Shown here: positions 1 to 7,100 of the stretch, one piece after another | How the letters are laid out: every line of letters begins with the position of its first letter | How positions within the stretch are numbered: the first letter of the stretch is position 1 | NCBI GenBank assembly: GCA_964587525.1 | Contig: CAZPLZ010000160.1 | Span: 1-7,633, forward strand | Direction: 5' to 3' | From: CAZPLZ01 sp964587525 | Lineage (GTDB): Bacteria; Oederibacteriota; CAKKQC01 | Length of the DNA stretch: 7,633 nucleotides | Position numbers and translations under genes: made by a program | The notes under the pieces: generated by a model | Database searches by the model: none | The model's input: the letters and a program-made list of their open reading frames with translations, nothing else | What the model was told of the DNA's origin: nothing

Positions 1-121
1 TTAATAGATGAACCGGGGCCTGCGGATTGACGTCCTCGAACGCCAGGACCTGCTCGTCCTCATAGACGATGTTCGCGGGAATTTTCTTCTGCACGATCTG
101 GCAGAACAGGCAATCCGCCAT
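1..121 (-). CDS. HIT-family (histidine triad) nucleotide-binding protein, N-terminal fragment
   Basis: Only the first 40 codons are in the window; the gene continues past the left edge. The visible start (Met-Ala-Asp-Cys-Leu-Phe-Cys-Gln-Ile) has the CxxC pair (C4, C7) that opens many HIT proteins and often binds zinc. It is followed by the typical KKIPANIVYEDE and FEDVNPQAPVH segments that form the first strands of the fold. HIT proteins of the Hint branch hydrolyse phosphoramidates of purine nucleotides such as AMP-lysine, and are cytosolic. The catalytic His-x-His-x-His motif would lie beyond the edge, so activity cannot be judged. The ATG lies two bases after the mtaB stop codon, with a G-rich stretch upstream inside the end of mtaB, so the two are almost certainly co-transcribed and translationally coupled. 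Family assignment is confident; the exact subfamily (Hint, Fhit-like or other) is not. Confidence 0.88.
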   Translation of the reverse strand, partial: MADCLFCQIVQKKIPANIVYEDEQVLAFEDVNPQAPVHLL

Positions 122-123
122 GC

Positions 124-1467
124 TCACACCCCCGCGACAGGAACGGCAAGCAGCGACCCGCCTTCCACGCCGGTGATCGCCACCCGCGCCACCATCCCCG
201 CCTGAACTTTGGAACTTTGAAAGCGGACGGTGTGATATGAACCGGTCAATCCCTTCCACCAGCCGTCCCTCGGCCGGCTCTCCACCACCACGTCCGTCTC
301 ACGTCCAACCTGCCGTGCGAGCGAATCGGCCAGCAAGCGGGACCCGAGTTGGGCCAACCGCTGTTGACGCGCAGCCACGACTTCAGGCGGCAGTAGCGGA
401 TACGATTCCGCCGGTGTCCCCGGGCGGGGCGAGAAGGGGAACAGATGCAGCTTGTGGAACCCACACTCCACGATCAGCTCTGCGGTGATCTCGACATCTT
501 CTTCCCGTTCGGTGGGGAATCCAACCAGCACATCGGCGGTCAAGGCCATCTCCGGACACCGCGCCCGCAACTCCCGGATCGGCCCCCTGATGTCGGCTGC
601 GGTGTACCCGCGCCGCATGGCTTTGAGCACCGGATCGCTCCCGCTTTGAATGGGGAGGTGCAGGTGCTTGCAGATCTTGGGATGGCTGGCGATCAGTTCA
701 AGAAGCTCCAGCTCCAGCTTACCGGGATAGAGTGAACTCAAGCGCAACCGGCGAAGCGAGGGAATCTCCAGCACGTGCTTGAGGAGCGCGAACAATCGGC
801 CACCGGTCTCGGGGTCTTGGTACGCGTTCAGCCGCACCCCGCACAGCACCACCTCCGGCACACCCCGCTCCGCCAGCCCACGGATCTCTTCGACGATCTC
901 CGAACAAGAGCGACTGGCTGAATTTCCCCGGATGAGCGGGATGACACAAAAGGAACAGCGACGGTCACATCCATCCTGCACCTTCACGAACGCGCGGACG
1001 TGGCCGTCAAACCGGGTTATCCCCGCCTGTCGCCCCCCCTCTCCTTTTTCCCTCTCCCCGCGAACATGTGCTTCACCGCTAGACTTTTCCCTCTCCCCCC
1101 GAAGGGGGGAGAGGGTAGGGTGAGGGGGGACAGGGGTGAAGTCACTCAGCACGGAAAGCAGCGCCTCGGCGATCGGCGCTTCCACCACCCGGTCGGCCAG
1201 GCCCTCCTTCACCAGGTCCACGCCGGGACGCCGGGCGTAACACCCGGCCGCGATGATCTGTGCGCCCGGGTTGCGCCTCCGCGCCCGGCGCATGGCCTGC
1301 CGGGCCTGCCGGTCCGCTTCAGCGGTGACCGAACAGGTGTTGATCAACACGAGGTCCGACTGCTCCCCGGGATCCGCCTCCTCGAAAAATTGACCGAGCA
1401 TCTCTCGCATCATCTGGGTTTCGTACTGGTTGACCTTACACCCGAAGGTAACCGTAGAGAACTTCAT
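124..1467 (-). CDS. mtaB: tRNA ms2t6A37 methylthiotransferase MtaB (radical SAM)
   Basis: A 447-residue cytosolic enzyme that adds a methylthio group to C2 of t6A at position 37 of tRNAs decoding ANN codons, using S-adenosylmethionine and two iron-sulfur clusters. The N-terminal UPF0004-type domain supplies the three cluster cysteines: C10 (FGCKVNQYE), C45 (NTCSVTAEA) and C76 (AAGCYARR). The radical SAM CxxxCxxC is C167, C171 and C174 (DGCDRRCSFC), preceded by FVKVQDG as in MtaB. A basic C-terminal region from about residue 383 matches the position of a TRAM RNA-binding domain. The start was chosen because MKFSTVTFGCKVNQYE is the normal N-terminus; an AAGG lies five bases before the ATG. Residues 113-145 are not family sequence: they are a translated copy of a palindromic repeat placed in the linker before the radical SAM domain (listed separately). 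Without them the protein would be about 414 residues, normal for the family. MiaB or RimO are less likely because of the N-terminal and radical SAM motif wording. Confidence 0.93.
   Translation of the reverse strand: MKFSTVTFGCKVNQYETQMMREMLGQFFEEADPGEQSDLVLINTCSVTAEADRQARQAMRRARRRNPGAQIIAAGCYARRPGVDLVKEGLADRVVEAPIAEALLSVLSDFTPVPPHPTLSPLRGEREKSSGEAHVRGEREKGEGGRQAGITRFDGHVRAFVKVQDGCDRRCSFCVIPLIRGNSASRSCSEIVEEIRGLAERGVPEVVLCGVRLNAYQDPETGGRLFALLKHVLEIPSLRRLRLSSLYPGKLELELLELIASHPKICKHLHLPIQSGSDPVLKAMRRGYTAADIRGPIRELRARCPEMALTADVLVGFPTEREEDVEITAELIVECGFHKLHLFPFSPRPGTPAESYPLLPPEVVAARQQRLAQLGSRLLADSLARQVGRETDVVVESRPRDGWWKGLTGSYHTVRFQSSKVQAGMVARVAITGVEGGSLLAVPVAGV
1033..1129 (-). repeat. Palindromic repeat element, copy 1, in frame inside mtaB
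   Basis: About 97-99 bp of strongly strand-biased sequence (C/T-rich left arm, G/A-rich right arm on the plus strand) lies within mtaB. The right part contains a perfect 12-bp stem, 1089-1100 with 1104-1115, around a GAA loop. The outer arms (1033-1059 and about 1104-1129) are also approximately complementary, so the whole unit folds back on itself. Read on the mtaB strand it begins CCTCACCCTACCCTCTCC and encodes residues 113-145 (PHPTLSPLRGERE, then SSGEAHVRGEREKGEGG), a charged low-complexity peptide unlike the rest of the enzyme. The inserted length of 33 codons keeps the frame. A related copy lies inside ecfA at 3109-3168. It resembles the short palindromic intergenic/intragenic repeats found in many copies in some bacterial genomes; I see no transposase or clear target-site duplication. 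Confidence 0.8.
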
Positions 1468-1520
1468 AGCGGCCTTAAGGAAAGTGAAAAAAGTAGCTTG
1501 GGGACCCCTTCCATGGAACG

Positions 1521-1549
1521 ATGATACGGGAAGGCTCGTGGAGTTTCAA
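1521..1549 (-). promoter_or_regulatory. Sigma70-like promoter for mtaB and HIT gene
   Basis: On the minus strand, TTGAAA (1549-1544) is followed by exactly 17 bases and then TATCAT (1526-1521). Each hexamer matches the consensus at five of six positions. The -35 overlaps the ecfT stop codon (1546-1548). The predicted start of transcription is near 1514, leaving about 47 bases of leader before the mtaB ATG at 1467. Two short palindromes, ttccatggaa (1509-1518) and ggggacccc (1500-1508), sit around that predicted start and could bind a regulator, though this is speculative. The 78-base gap between ecfT and mtaB, in an otherwise tightly packed gene group, supports a separate transcription start here. 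Prediction only. Confidence 0.5.
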
Positions 1550-2295
1550 ATCCCGACTCCCTCAAGCCGCATCATCATAGCTGTGCCAAAAAGTGCCATC
1601 GCCAACACCACGAGGCCCCAATCAGCCACACGCATCTTCAGCACAATAAACGGCACGCGAGTGCGGTGCGATCCAAACCCCTTCGCCTCCAGCGCCCAAG
1701 CCATCTGGTGCGCGGAGCGGAGCGAACAGGCCAGGATGGGGATCAGGAGTGGTACGTACCGCCGGGTCCGGGTGATCAACCCTCCTTCATCGAACTTAAG
1801 CCCCCGCAGCCGCTGCGCCTCCACCACGTGGCGCGCGTTGGCGAGCAGGGCGGGAACGAGCCGGAACGTCAGCCCCAGGGAGAACACCGCCGGGTACGGA
1901 AACCCCAGCCGGGAAAACGCCGCGAGAAGTTCCTCCGTACGAGTGATCAGCAAAAGGATCAACCCAGCCAGGAGCATGTCCATCAGCCGCAGCCCCATGC
2001 CAAGCCCAAAGATCCAGATCGCCGGACCGGCCTGACCACGCAGGGACAGAAACAGAGGCCACAGGAGAAACGAAAGTCCGCCGATGATGACGATCACAAG
2101 GACGCCGACCAGATAGGCCTTCAGCACCCGGGCCGCGGCTGCGAGCGTGATAAGGCCCAGGAACGGCCAGATCAGGAAGGCAGGGTTGCTGAAGAAAAGC
2201 AGCGCCCCACACCACAGGGTCAAGGCCAGCAGCTTCACGCGGGGATCGATCCGGTGAACCGCGGAGCCCGCAGGCTGATAGAGAGTAAGTTTCAT
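1546..2295 (-). CDS. ecfT: ECF transporter transmembrane coupling protein EcfT (CbiQ family)
   Basis: A 249-residue integral membrane protein that links the two ATPase domains of an energy-coupling factor importer to a substrate-binding S component. It opens with the family hallmark HRIDPRVKLL (residues 14-23). Hydrophobic segments follow at about 22-38, 42-57, 60-84, 91-117, 180-195 and 224-242. Both cytoplasmic coupling motifs of EcfT are present: AQRLRG (160-165) in the first coupling helix and ALEAKGFG (201-208) in the second; these dock into the ATPase grooves. The ATG overlaps the ecfA stop codon as ATGA (2292-2295) and lacks a clear Shine-Dalgarno sequence, so translation probably depends on termination and restart from ecfA. 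No S component (BioY, ThiT, RibU or similar) or Co/Ni-specific CbiM/CbiN is seen, so the substrate is unknown. This arrangement fits a shared group II ECF module or an orphan one. Family identity is firm. Confidence 0.92.
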   Translation of the reverse strand: MKLTLYQPAGSAVHRIDPRVKLLALTLWCGALLFFSNPAFLIWPFLGLITLAAAARVLKAYLVGVLVIVIIGGLSFLLWPLFLSLRGQAGPAIWIFGLGMGLRLMDMLLAGLILLLITRTEELLAAFSRLGFPYPAVFSLGLTFRLVPALLANARHVVEAQRLRGLKFDEGGLITRTRRYVPLLIPILACSLRSAHQMAWALEAKGFGSHRTRVPFIVLKMRVADWGLVVLAMALFGTAMMMRLEGVGI

Positions 2296-3992
2296 CTGCT
2301 GTGACGCGGTGGCCCCAAGGCCTCTAGTAATTCAGTCGCGCTCAGGGCGTTCACGCCCAGCCGGTTTGCCAGAGCCGCCGCAGGAGGCGGGCTCAGCGAA
2401 AGCCCGCGCAGCACCTCTTCCCGGGCAAACACCTCCCGGGACGGGCCGTCCACCGCGACGCGCCCCTGGGCCAGAACCACCACCCGGTCCGCATACTCAG
2501 CGGCGACCCACATGGCGTGCGTGATCAAGATGACGGTCATGCCTAAAGCGTTCAGCCCCCTGATGAAGATCATCATGCTCTCCGCCTCAGCCGCATCCAG
2601 CCCGGTCGTTGGCTCGTCGAAAAAGACCGCCTCAGGCCGGTAGGCCAGCAGGGACGCCACCGCCAGCCGTTGCCGTTCGCCCTTGGCGAGGGCGAACGGG
2701 TCATCTCGCTCACGCCCGCTCAGCCCCACCGCTTCCAGCGCCTCACGGACCCGTACCTCCAAGTCCTGCGCGTTCAGCCCCAGGTTGCGTGCGCCAAAGG
2801 CGACCTCGTCCGCAACGGTATCGGAGAAAATCTGATGGTCCGGATTCTGGAACACGTACCCGACCGTCCGGGACAGGTCGCTCAAGGTGTACGCCTTCAC
2901 GGACTTGCCCTTGACCAGAAGCTCGCCCCGCCGCAGCTTGATGAGACCCACGGCATGCTTGGCGAGCGCTGTCTTGCCGGATCCGTTCTGCCCGAGCAGC
3001 GCCACACACTCACCGGCGCGGAAAGCCAGCGACACATCGTGCAGCACATCCGGCCCGCCAGGATACCCCGACGTCACCCCACGGAATTCGATGTGCGTCT
3101 CACCGCTTCCCTCTCCCTTTTCCCTCTTCCCCCTCTCCTCTTGAGGGAAGAGGGTAGGGTGAGGGGAGAGACGCTGCGCTTTGATCCGGGACGCAATCGC
3201 GTCAATGCTGGGATCGCCACCGGGCAGCCCCAGCCTCTGAGCCACCAGCGCCGGTGGCCACACGGGAAGCCCCAGGTCAGCGCAGCGCTGAGGGTTTATC
3301 AGGATATCGCCGGGGGGCCCCGCGTACGCCAGCCGGCCCTCCTTGAGCAAGAGCAACGTGTCCGCTGCCAAAAGCGCTTGGGGGTCATGCTCGATGAGCA
3401 GCACGGTCATACCCTGTGCCCTCAACTGGGCGATGACGTTCAGCACTTGAGTTTTTCCAACCGGGTCCAGGTCGGTGAGTGGTTCATCCAGCACCAGCAC
3501 GTCCGGCTTCAATGCGATGGCGGCTGCGATCGCGAGTCGCTGTTTTTCGCCGCCGGAGAGCTCAACCGGCGCCCGCTCCTCGAACCCAGCCAGCCCCACC
3601 AGCGCCAGGGTGTCGCTCACCCTCCGTCGCTGCTCAGCGGGATCCACCCCGAGGTTTTCCAGCGGAAAGGCGACCTCCAGGGCTACGGACGAAGACACCA
3701 GGTGTGATTCAAAGTCCTGGAATACGACCCCCACGTCCTGCGCCAGCTCCCGCGGCGGGCCCGCCGGGCGCCCGGAAATCCGCACCAACCCCGTACCGGT
3801 GCCCCGGATGAGGTGCGGGATGGTGCCGTTGACCGCCATAGCCAGCGTGGATTTCCCCGCCCCGTTGCGGCCGCTGACCACTGCAAGCTGCCCCGCTTGA
3901 ACCGCAAACGAAACCCCCTGAAGCGCCGGCGAATGGCGCTCCGGGTAGGTGAAGGTCACATCGCTGAATTCGAGCCTGATCGTGCTGGGCAT
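2292..3992 (-). CDS. ecfA: ECF transporter ATPase, fused EcfA1-EcfA2 double ABC protein
   Basis: A 566-residue protein with two complete ABC ATPase domains in one chain, providing the energy for an ECF-type vitamin or metal importer together with EcfT. First domain: Walker A GRNGAGKST (41-49), Q-loop Gln92, signature LSGGEKQ (145-151), Walker B VLVLDEP (165-171) and switch His202. Second domain: Walker A GQNGSGKT (334-341), Q-loop Gln382, signature LAKGERQ (435-441), Walker B AVFFDEP (455-461) and switch His492. All catalytic residues are present in both halves, so both sites may hydrolyse ATP; the second signature has Ala-Lys in place of Ser-Gly. Residues 275-295, between the domains, are translated from a palindromic repeat (listed separately). 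The start at Met1 is right for the fold (RLEFSDVTFTYPERH), but no good ribosome site precedes it. ecfT follows with a four-base overlap. Separate EcfA1 and EcfA2 genes are common; fusions are also well known. Confidence 0.93.
   Translation of the reverse strand: MPSTIRLEFSDVTFTYPERHSPALQGVSFAVQAGQLAVVSGRNGAGKSTLAMAVNGTIPHLIRGTGTGLVRISGRPAGPPRELAQDVGVVFQDFESHLVSSSVALEVAFPLENLGVDPAEQRRRVSDTLALVGLAGFEERAPVELSGGEKQRLAIAAAIALKPDVLVLDEPLTDLDPVGKTQVLNVIAQLRAQGMTVLLIEHDPQALLAADTLLLLKEGRLAYAGPPGDILINPQRCADLGLPVWPPALVAQRLGLPGGDPSIDAIASRIKAQRLSPHPTLFPQEERGKREKGEGSGETHIEFRGVTSGYPGGPDVLHDVSLAFRAGECVALLGQNGSGKTALAKHAVGLIKLRRGELLVKGKSVKAYTLSDLSRTVGYVFQNPDHQIFSDTVADEVAFGARNLGLNAQDLEVRVREALEAVGLSGRERDDPFALAKGERQRLAVASLLAYRPEAVFFDEPTTGLDAAEAESMMIFIRGLNALGMTVILITHAMWVAAEYADRVVVLAQGRVAVDGPSREVFAREEVLRGLSLSPPPAAALANRLGVNALSATELLEALGPPRHSR
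3109..3168 (-). repeat. Palindromic repeat element, copy 2, in frame inside ecfA
   Basis: About 60 bp with the same architecture and orientation as the copy in mtaB. A perfect 10-bp stem, ccctcttccc (3122-3131) with gggaagaggg (3145-3154), encloses a 13-base loop and is flanked by C/T-rich and G/A-rich arms. On the coding strand it starts CCTCACCCTACCCTCTTCC, matching copy 1 at all but about one of the first 18 bases. It is read in the same frame, giving PHPTLFPQEERGKREKGEG (residues 277-295 of EcfA). It sits exactly in the linker between the two ATPase domains, where extra residues are tolerated. Immediately beyond it, the coding strand reads GSGETH, resembling SSGEAH within copy 1, so the true boundary on that side is uncertain. 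Confidence 0.8.
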
Positions 3993-4024
3993 GCGGTGCT
4001 GCTGGAGGGATTATTCTAGCCAGA

Positions 4025-4053
4025 TTGACCCCCCTTAAGGGCCGCGCTATTCT
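4025..4053 (+). promoter_or_regulatory. Putative promoter of the surface-protein gene, with palindrome in the spacer
   Basis: TTGACC (4025-4030) and TATTCT (4048-4053) are separated by exactly 17 bases. The -35 matches consensus at five of six positions, the -10 at four of six. A perfect 10-bp palindrome, CCCTTAAGGG (4032-4041), lies in the spacer, a position where a bound repressor would block RNA polymerase. The predicted transcription start (about 4060) is only about nine bases before the ATG, which would give a very short leader that cuts into the ribosome site; this lowers confidence. The same 76-base gap must also hold any promoter for ecfA on the other strand, for which I found TAGAAT-like -10 candidates but no matching -35. 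Confidence 0.35.
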
Positions 4054-4056
4054 AAA

Positions 4057-4062
4057 AGGGGG
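4057..4062 (+). promoter_or_regulatory. Ribosome binding site that fixes the start at 4069
   Basis: AGGGGG, within AAAAGGGGG, ends six bases before the ATG at 4069. The frame is closed upstream by a TAA at 4036-4038, and no ATG, GTG or TTG lies between that stop and 4069. The ATG at 4069 is therefore the first possible start, and this site supports it. Confidence 0.6.
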
Positions 4063-4068
4063 AAATTA

Positions 4069-4137
4069 ATGGGGAACAGTTTTTCGTTTCTGTGGACAGC
4101 CCTGCTCTTACTCACCGTCGCTCCGGCGGCGCATGCT
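4069..4137 (+). other. Predicted signal peptide of the large surface protein
   Basis: Residues 1-23 contain a hydrophobic core (FLWTALLLLTVA, 7-18) and a small-x-small cleavage context, Ala21-His22-Ala23 before Leu24-Gly25, fitting signal peptidase I. No Cys follows at the +1 position, so it is not a lipoprotein. Unusually, the short N-region (Met-Gly-Asn-Ser-Phe-Ser) has no Lys or Arg. Confidence 0.7.
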
Positions 4138-7100
4138 CTGGGACCCACCTCTCCCAGCGATTGGCAGGATTGCTTAACTGATCCACTGGCTTGCTCTGGC
4201 GTCACCACGAAGCTCAACGCGGTGCATGGCAGGTCCCGGCCGAACTCCGGCACCACGGTCAACTTGACCGACATCTGGGCAGTGGGCAACAACGGCTTGA
4301 TCCTGCGGTTCAACGGGGCCTCCTGGAGCCCGCAGTCCGTCTCCCCCCCGGTATCCATCAACCTCTACGCCGTGTACATCCTGCCGCAGGCCGACTCCAA
4401 CGGAAACGCAGGATGGGCGGTGGGTGAACGTGGCACGATACTCCGGATGGATGCCTTGAATGCGTGGACGACGTATAACGCCCCGACGTCATGCTTAGCT
4501 GGGGGTGGCGACCCCCTTCAGATCTGCGCGACCCTGTACGAAATTTTTCCGGCCGACCCGAGCAATCCGGACTCAGCACTGGTTATCGTCGGTCAGGCCC
4601 AGTGTAACCCCCCGGATCCCAGTCCCCCTGTGGTCGGAGCCAACCCAACGATCCTGATGTGGGACGCCGTCGCAAACGCATGGACCAGACTTACGACAGC
4701 GACCACACCGTATAATCTCAACCCCTCGGGCTGGCCTATAGCCTTGTACGCATGCGACAACGGCGTGATGTACACGGGGCTCATCACAAATTTCACCAGC
4801 GCAGCCATCCCCACCGATCTCGATGGCGGTGGAATTGATTCAAGCACGCTCCGGGTGAACTTGGGGTTAAAGCCCTCCACCCTGGAGTGGGACAACCTGG
4901 TAGGCCAAAACGGCTGCACCGTCGTCTCTCCCACCTCCCCCTTCCCGCGCTACTACGCCTCCGCCAAGATCGGCAACTTCGCCATCGTGGCCGGCGATAC
5001 CGACTCAATCGGGTACTGCCCCCCGCCAGGTGCGGGTACGAACCCGATCGCGAACTTTTCCCTTTATACGCGAACCGTCTCCCCCGTGATCAAAGCGCTC
5101 GCGCGAGGCCTGAGCAGCACGGAGTACGGCACGATCCGGGGCATGGACTTCCTGCAAACCTGGGGCTTCGGCATCGGGGTGGGGTTCGGAGACCCGAACG
5201 GCGCAGACTTCAACGAGGCGCAGGGCACCGGCAGCAACGCACCGGACGCGTACTTTGCATTTATCAACGCGTCCGATATCAACAAACTACCGGACACCTC
5301 GCCGAACTCGATCACGCTCTGGCAGGCCGCAGCGTGGCCGCGTCTCTACGACGTCTTCATCACGAAGTTTACCGAAGCGTGGGCGGTCGGGAACAACGGG
5401 ACGATTCTGCACTGGACCGATCCGAACCCGATATCGCCAGCCAACCTGGAAATTTCACTGTCCTATAGCCAGAGCGGCAAGTGGGTGGAAGTCGTCATGA
5501 GCGTGACCAACACCGGAGGTGTCCCGCTCCGGAACCTGACGACAAATGTGAGCGTGCCCCCCGGCAACGCCAATCCGGACCTGAACTGCGCCTCCTGGCC
5601 GGTGTGCGGAACGGACTACTGCTCCGCCTCACCTTCATGTCCTACCACCCTGCCGCCCGGAGGGCCGGCATTTTTCACGTGGTCCTACACCATCACCGGG
5701 TGTTACCCGGTCATCTTCAACGGCACCGCCTCGGGCGAGGACACAGATTCTTCCTCGCCCTCAATTATCACTTTGTCCGCCTCCGGCACAACCACGCTGC
5801 CGGGGCCGCTCCTGGACATTACGGTGACGAAAACCCAGACGCCAGCAAGCCCAGGACCCGGTGTTCCGGTGACCTACCAGCTCGTGGTGAACAACACGGG
5901 CGCCGCGACGGTGACCGATCTGATGGTGGTGGATACGGTGTCGCCGGTGATCTTGAACCAGACGACGGCACCGGCGCCACCCGGGTTCACGCTAACGGGG
6001 CCGACGAATGTGGCGGGCGGAACGCGGTACGTGTGGAGCGGCAGCGGGCTGAACATGACGCCGGGGGCAAGCTACACGTTCCAGATCGACGGAACGGTGG
6101 CCACGGTCTGTACGCCAACCACGGTGAACAACAGGGCGAACATCAGCGCGATCAGCGACTGCCGGGCGATCACGAAACTCACGAACCAGACCACGTTCTC
6201 GCTGCCGACGACGCCGTTGAGCCTCACGGTTTCGAAAACGCAGATACCGGCGAGCGCAAGGGTCGGCGAGCCGGTGACGCACCAGATCGTGGTAACCAAC
6301 ACGGGGTCGGCGACGATAGGAAGCCTCAGGGTGGTGGACACGGAATCACCGGTGGTGACTGGGGTGACGCGGGATAAGCCTCTTGGGTTGTTCACGGCGC
6401 TGGGGCCGGCGCAGGTGCCAAGCGGCACATGGTACGGGTGGTCCGACAGCGGGTTGTTCATGACGCCAGGGACGAGTTACACGTTCACGATCACGGGGAA
6501 GGTAGGGCCAGTGTGCAACCCCACGTCGCTGAGCCGGCCCGTCTTGGTGACCGGCGAGGACATATACATGTGCAGCCAGACAAGTGCTTCGGCAACGGCA
6601 GGATCAGTCGTGCAGCCGCCAACGGTGGCACTCACGGCAGTGAAGAACCAAACACCGGCGAGTCCGGACATCGGCGAGACGGTGACGTACCGGCTCGTGG
6701 TGACGAATACAGGGGCGGCGACGATCGAGAACATGACGGTGGCGGATTCGGCGGTCGTGAACCCGGTGGCGCCGCAGCTGACGTCGACGACAATGCAGGA
6801 GCCAGCGGGGTTTGCGGCGCCGTCAGTGACACAGGTAAGCAACGGGGTGCAGATTGTGTGGAACAACAGCGCACCGCTGAACATGACGCCGGGTCAAAGC
6901 TTCACGTTTACGGCGGCGGGGACGGTGGAGTCCGTGACTGCGCCGACGACGGTAAACAACATGGCGAACGTGACCGCGGTCGACGCGTGCAACAACGTAA
7001 AGTCTCAAGACACGAATACAGTGAGTTTTTTGATCAATCCCCCCCTGGACAGCGCCCTGTCCGTGAAAACGATTGAGGCCTGCCCCAGTAGCGGCTACGA

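Noticed and set aside
1000..1524. A plus-strand frame of 174 codons opposite the mtaB N-terminal half
   Set aside because: It reads the complement of the MtaB cysteine motifs and the palindromic repeat; no support from start context or composition.
1487..1545. Possible terminator after ecfT: CCTTCC / GGAAGG on the minus strand followed by a run of six T (1487-1492)
   Set aside because: The stem is only six pairs with a 16-base loop and the T run lies about 14 bases beyond it; the region is better explained by a promoter.
1033..3168. The two CT/GA-rich repeats as a CRISPR array or an insertion sequence
   Set aside because: There are two dispersed copies inside genes, with no regular spacers, no transposase and no clear target-site duplication.
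2670..3707. A 345-codon plus-strand frame opposite ecfA
   Set aside because: Shadow of a high-GC gene; the minus-strand frame has all ABC motifs of two domains, and the plus-strand product has no recognisable feature.
5481..6377. A 298-codon open frame on the plus strand, and a 215-codon one at 6429-7076 in the same register, inside the surface-protein gene
   Set aside because: Both are off-frame readings of the ACG/GTG/GCG-rich modules. Their products are His/Arg/Asp/Gly-rich with no domain pattern, while the overlapping frame is continuous and has clear repeats.
6072..6884. Antisense open frames of about 130 codons opposite the repeat modules (6072-6461, 6477-6884)
   Set aside because: They mirror each other because the modules are repeats; Val/Thr-rich coding commonly leaves the opposite strand open. 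No ribosome site or family pattern.
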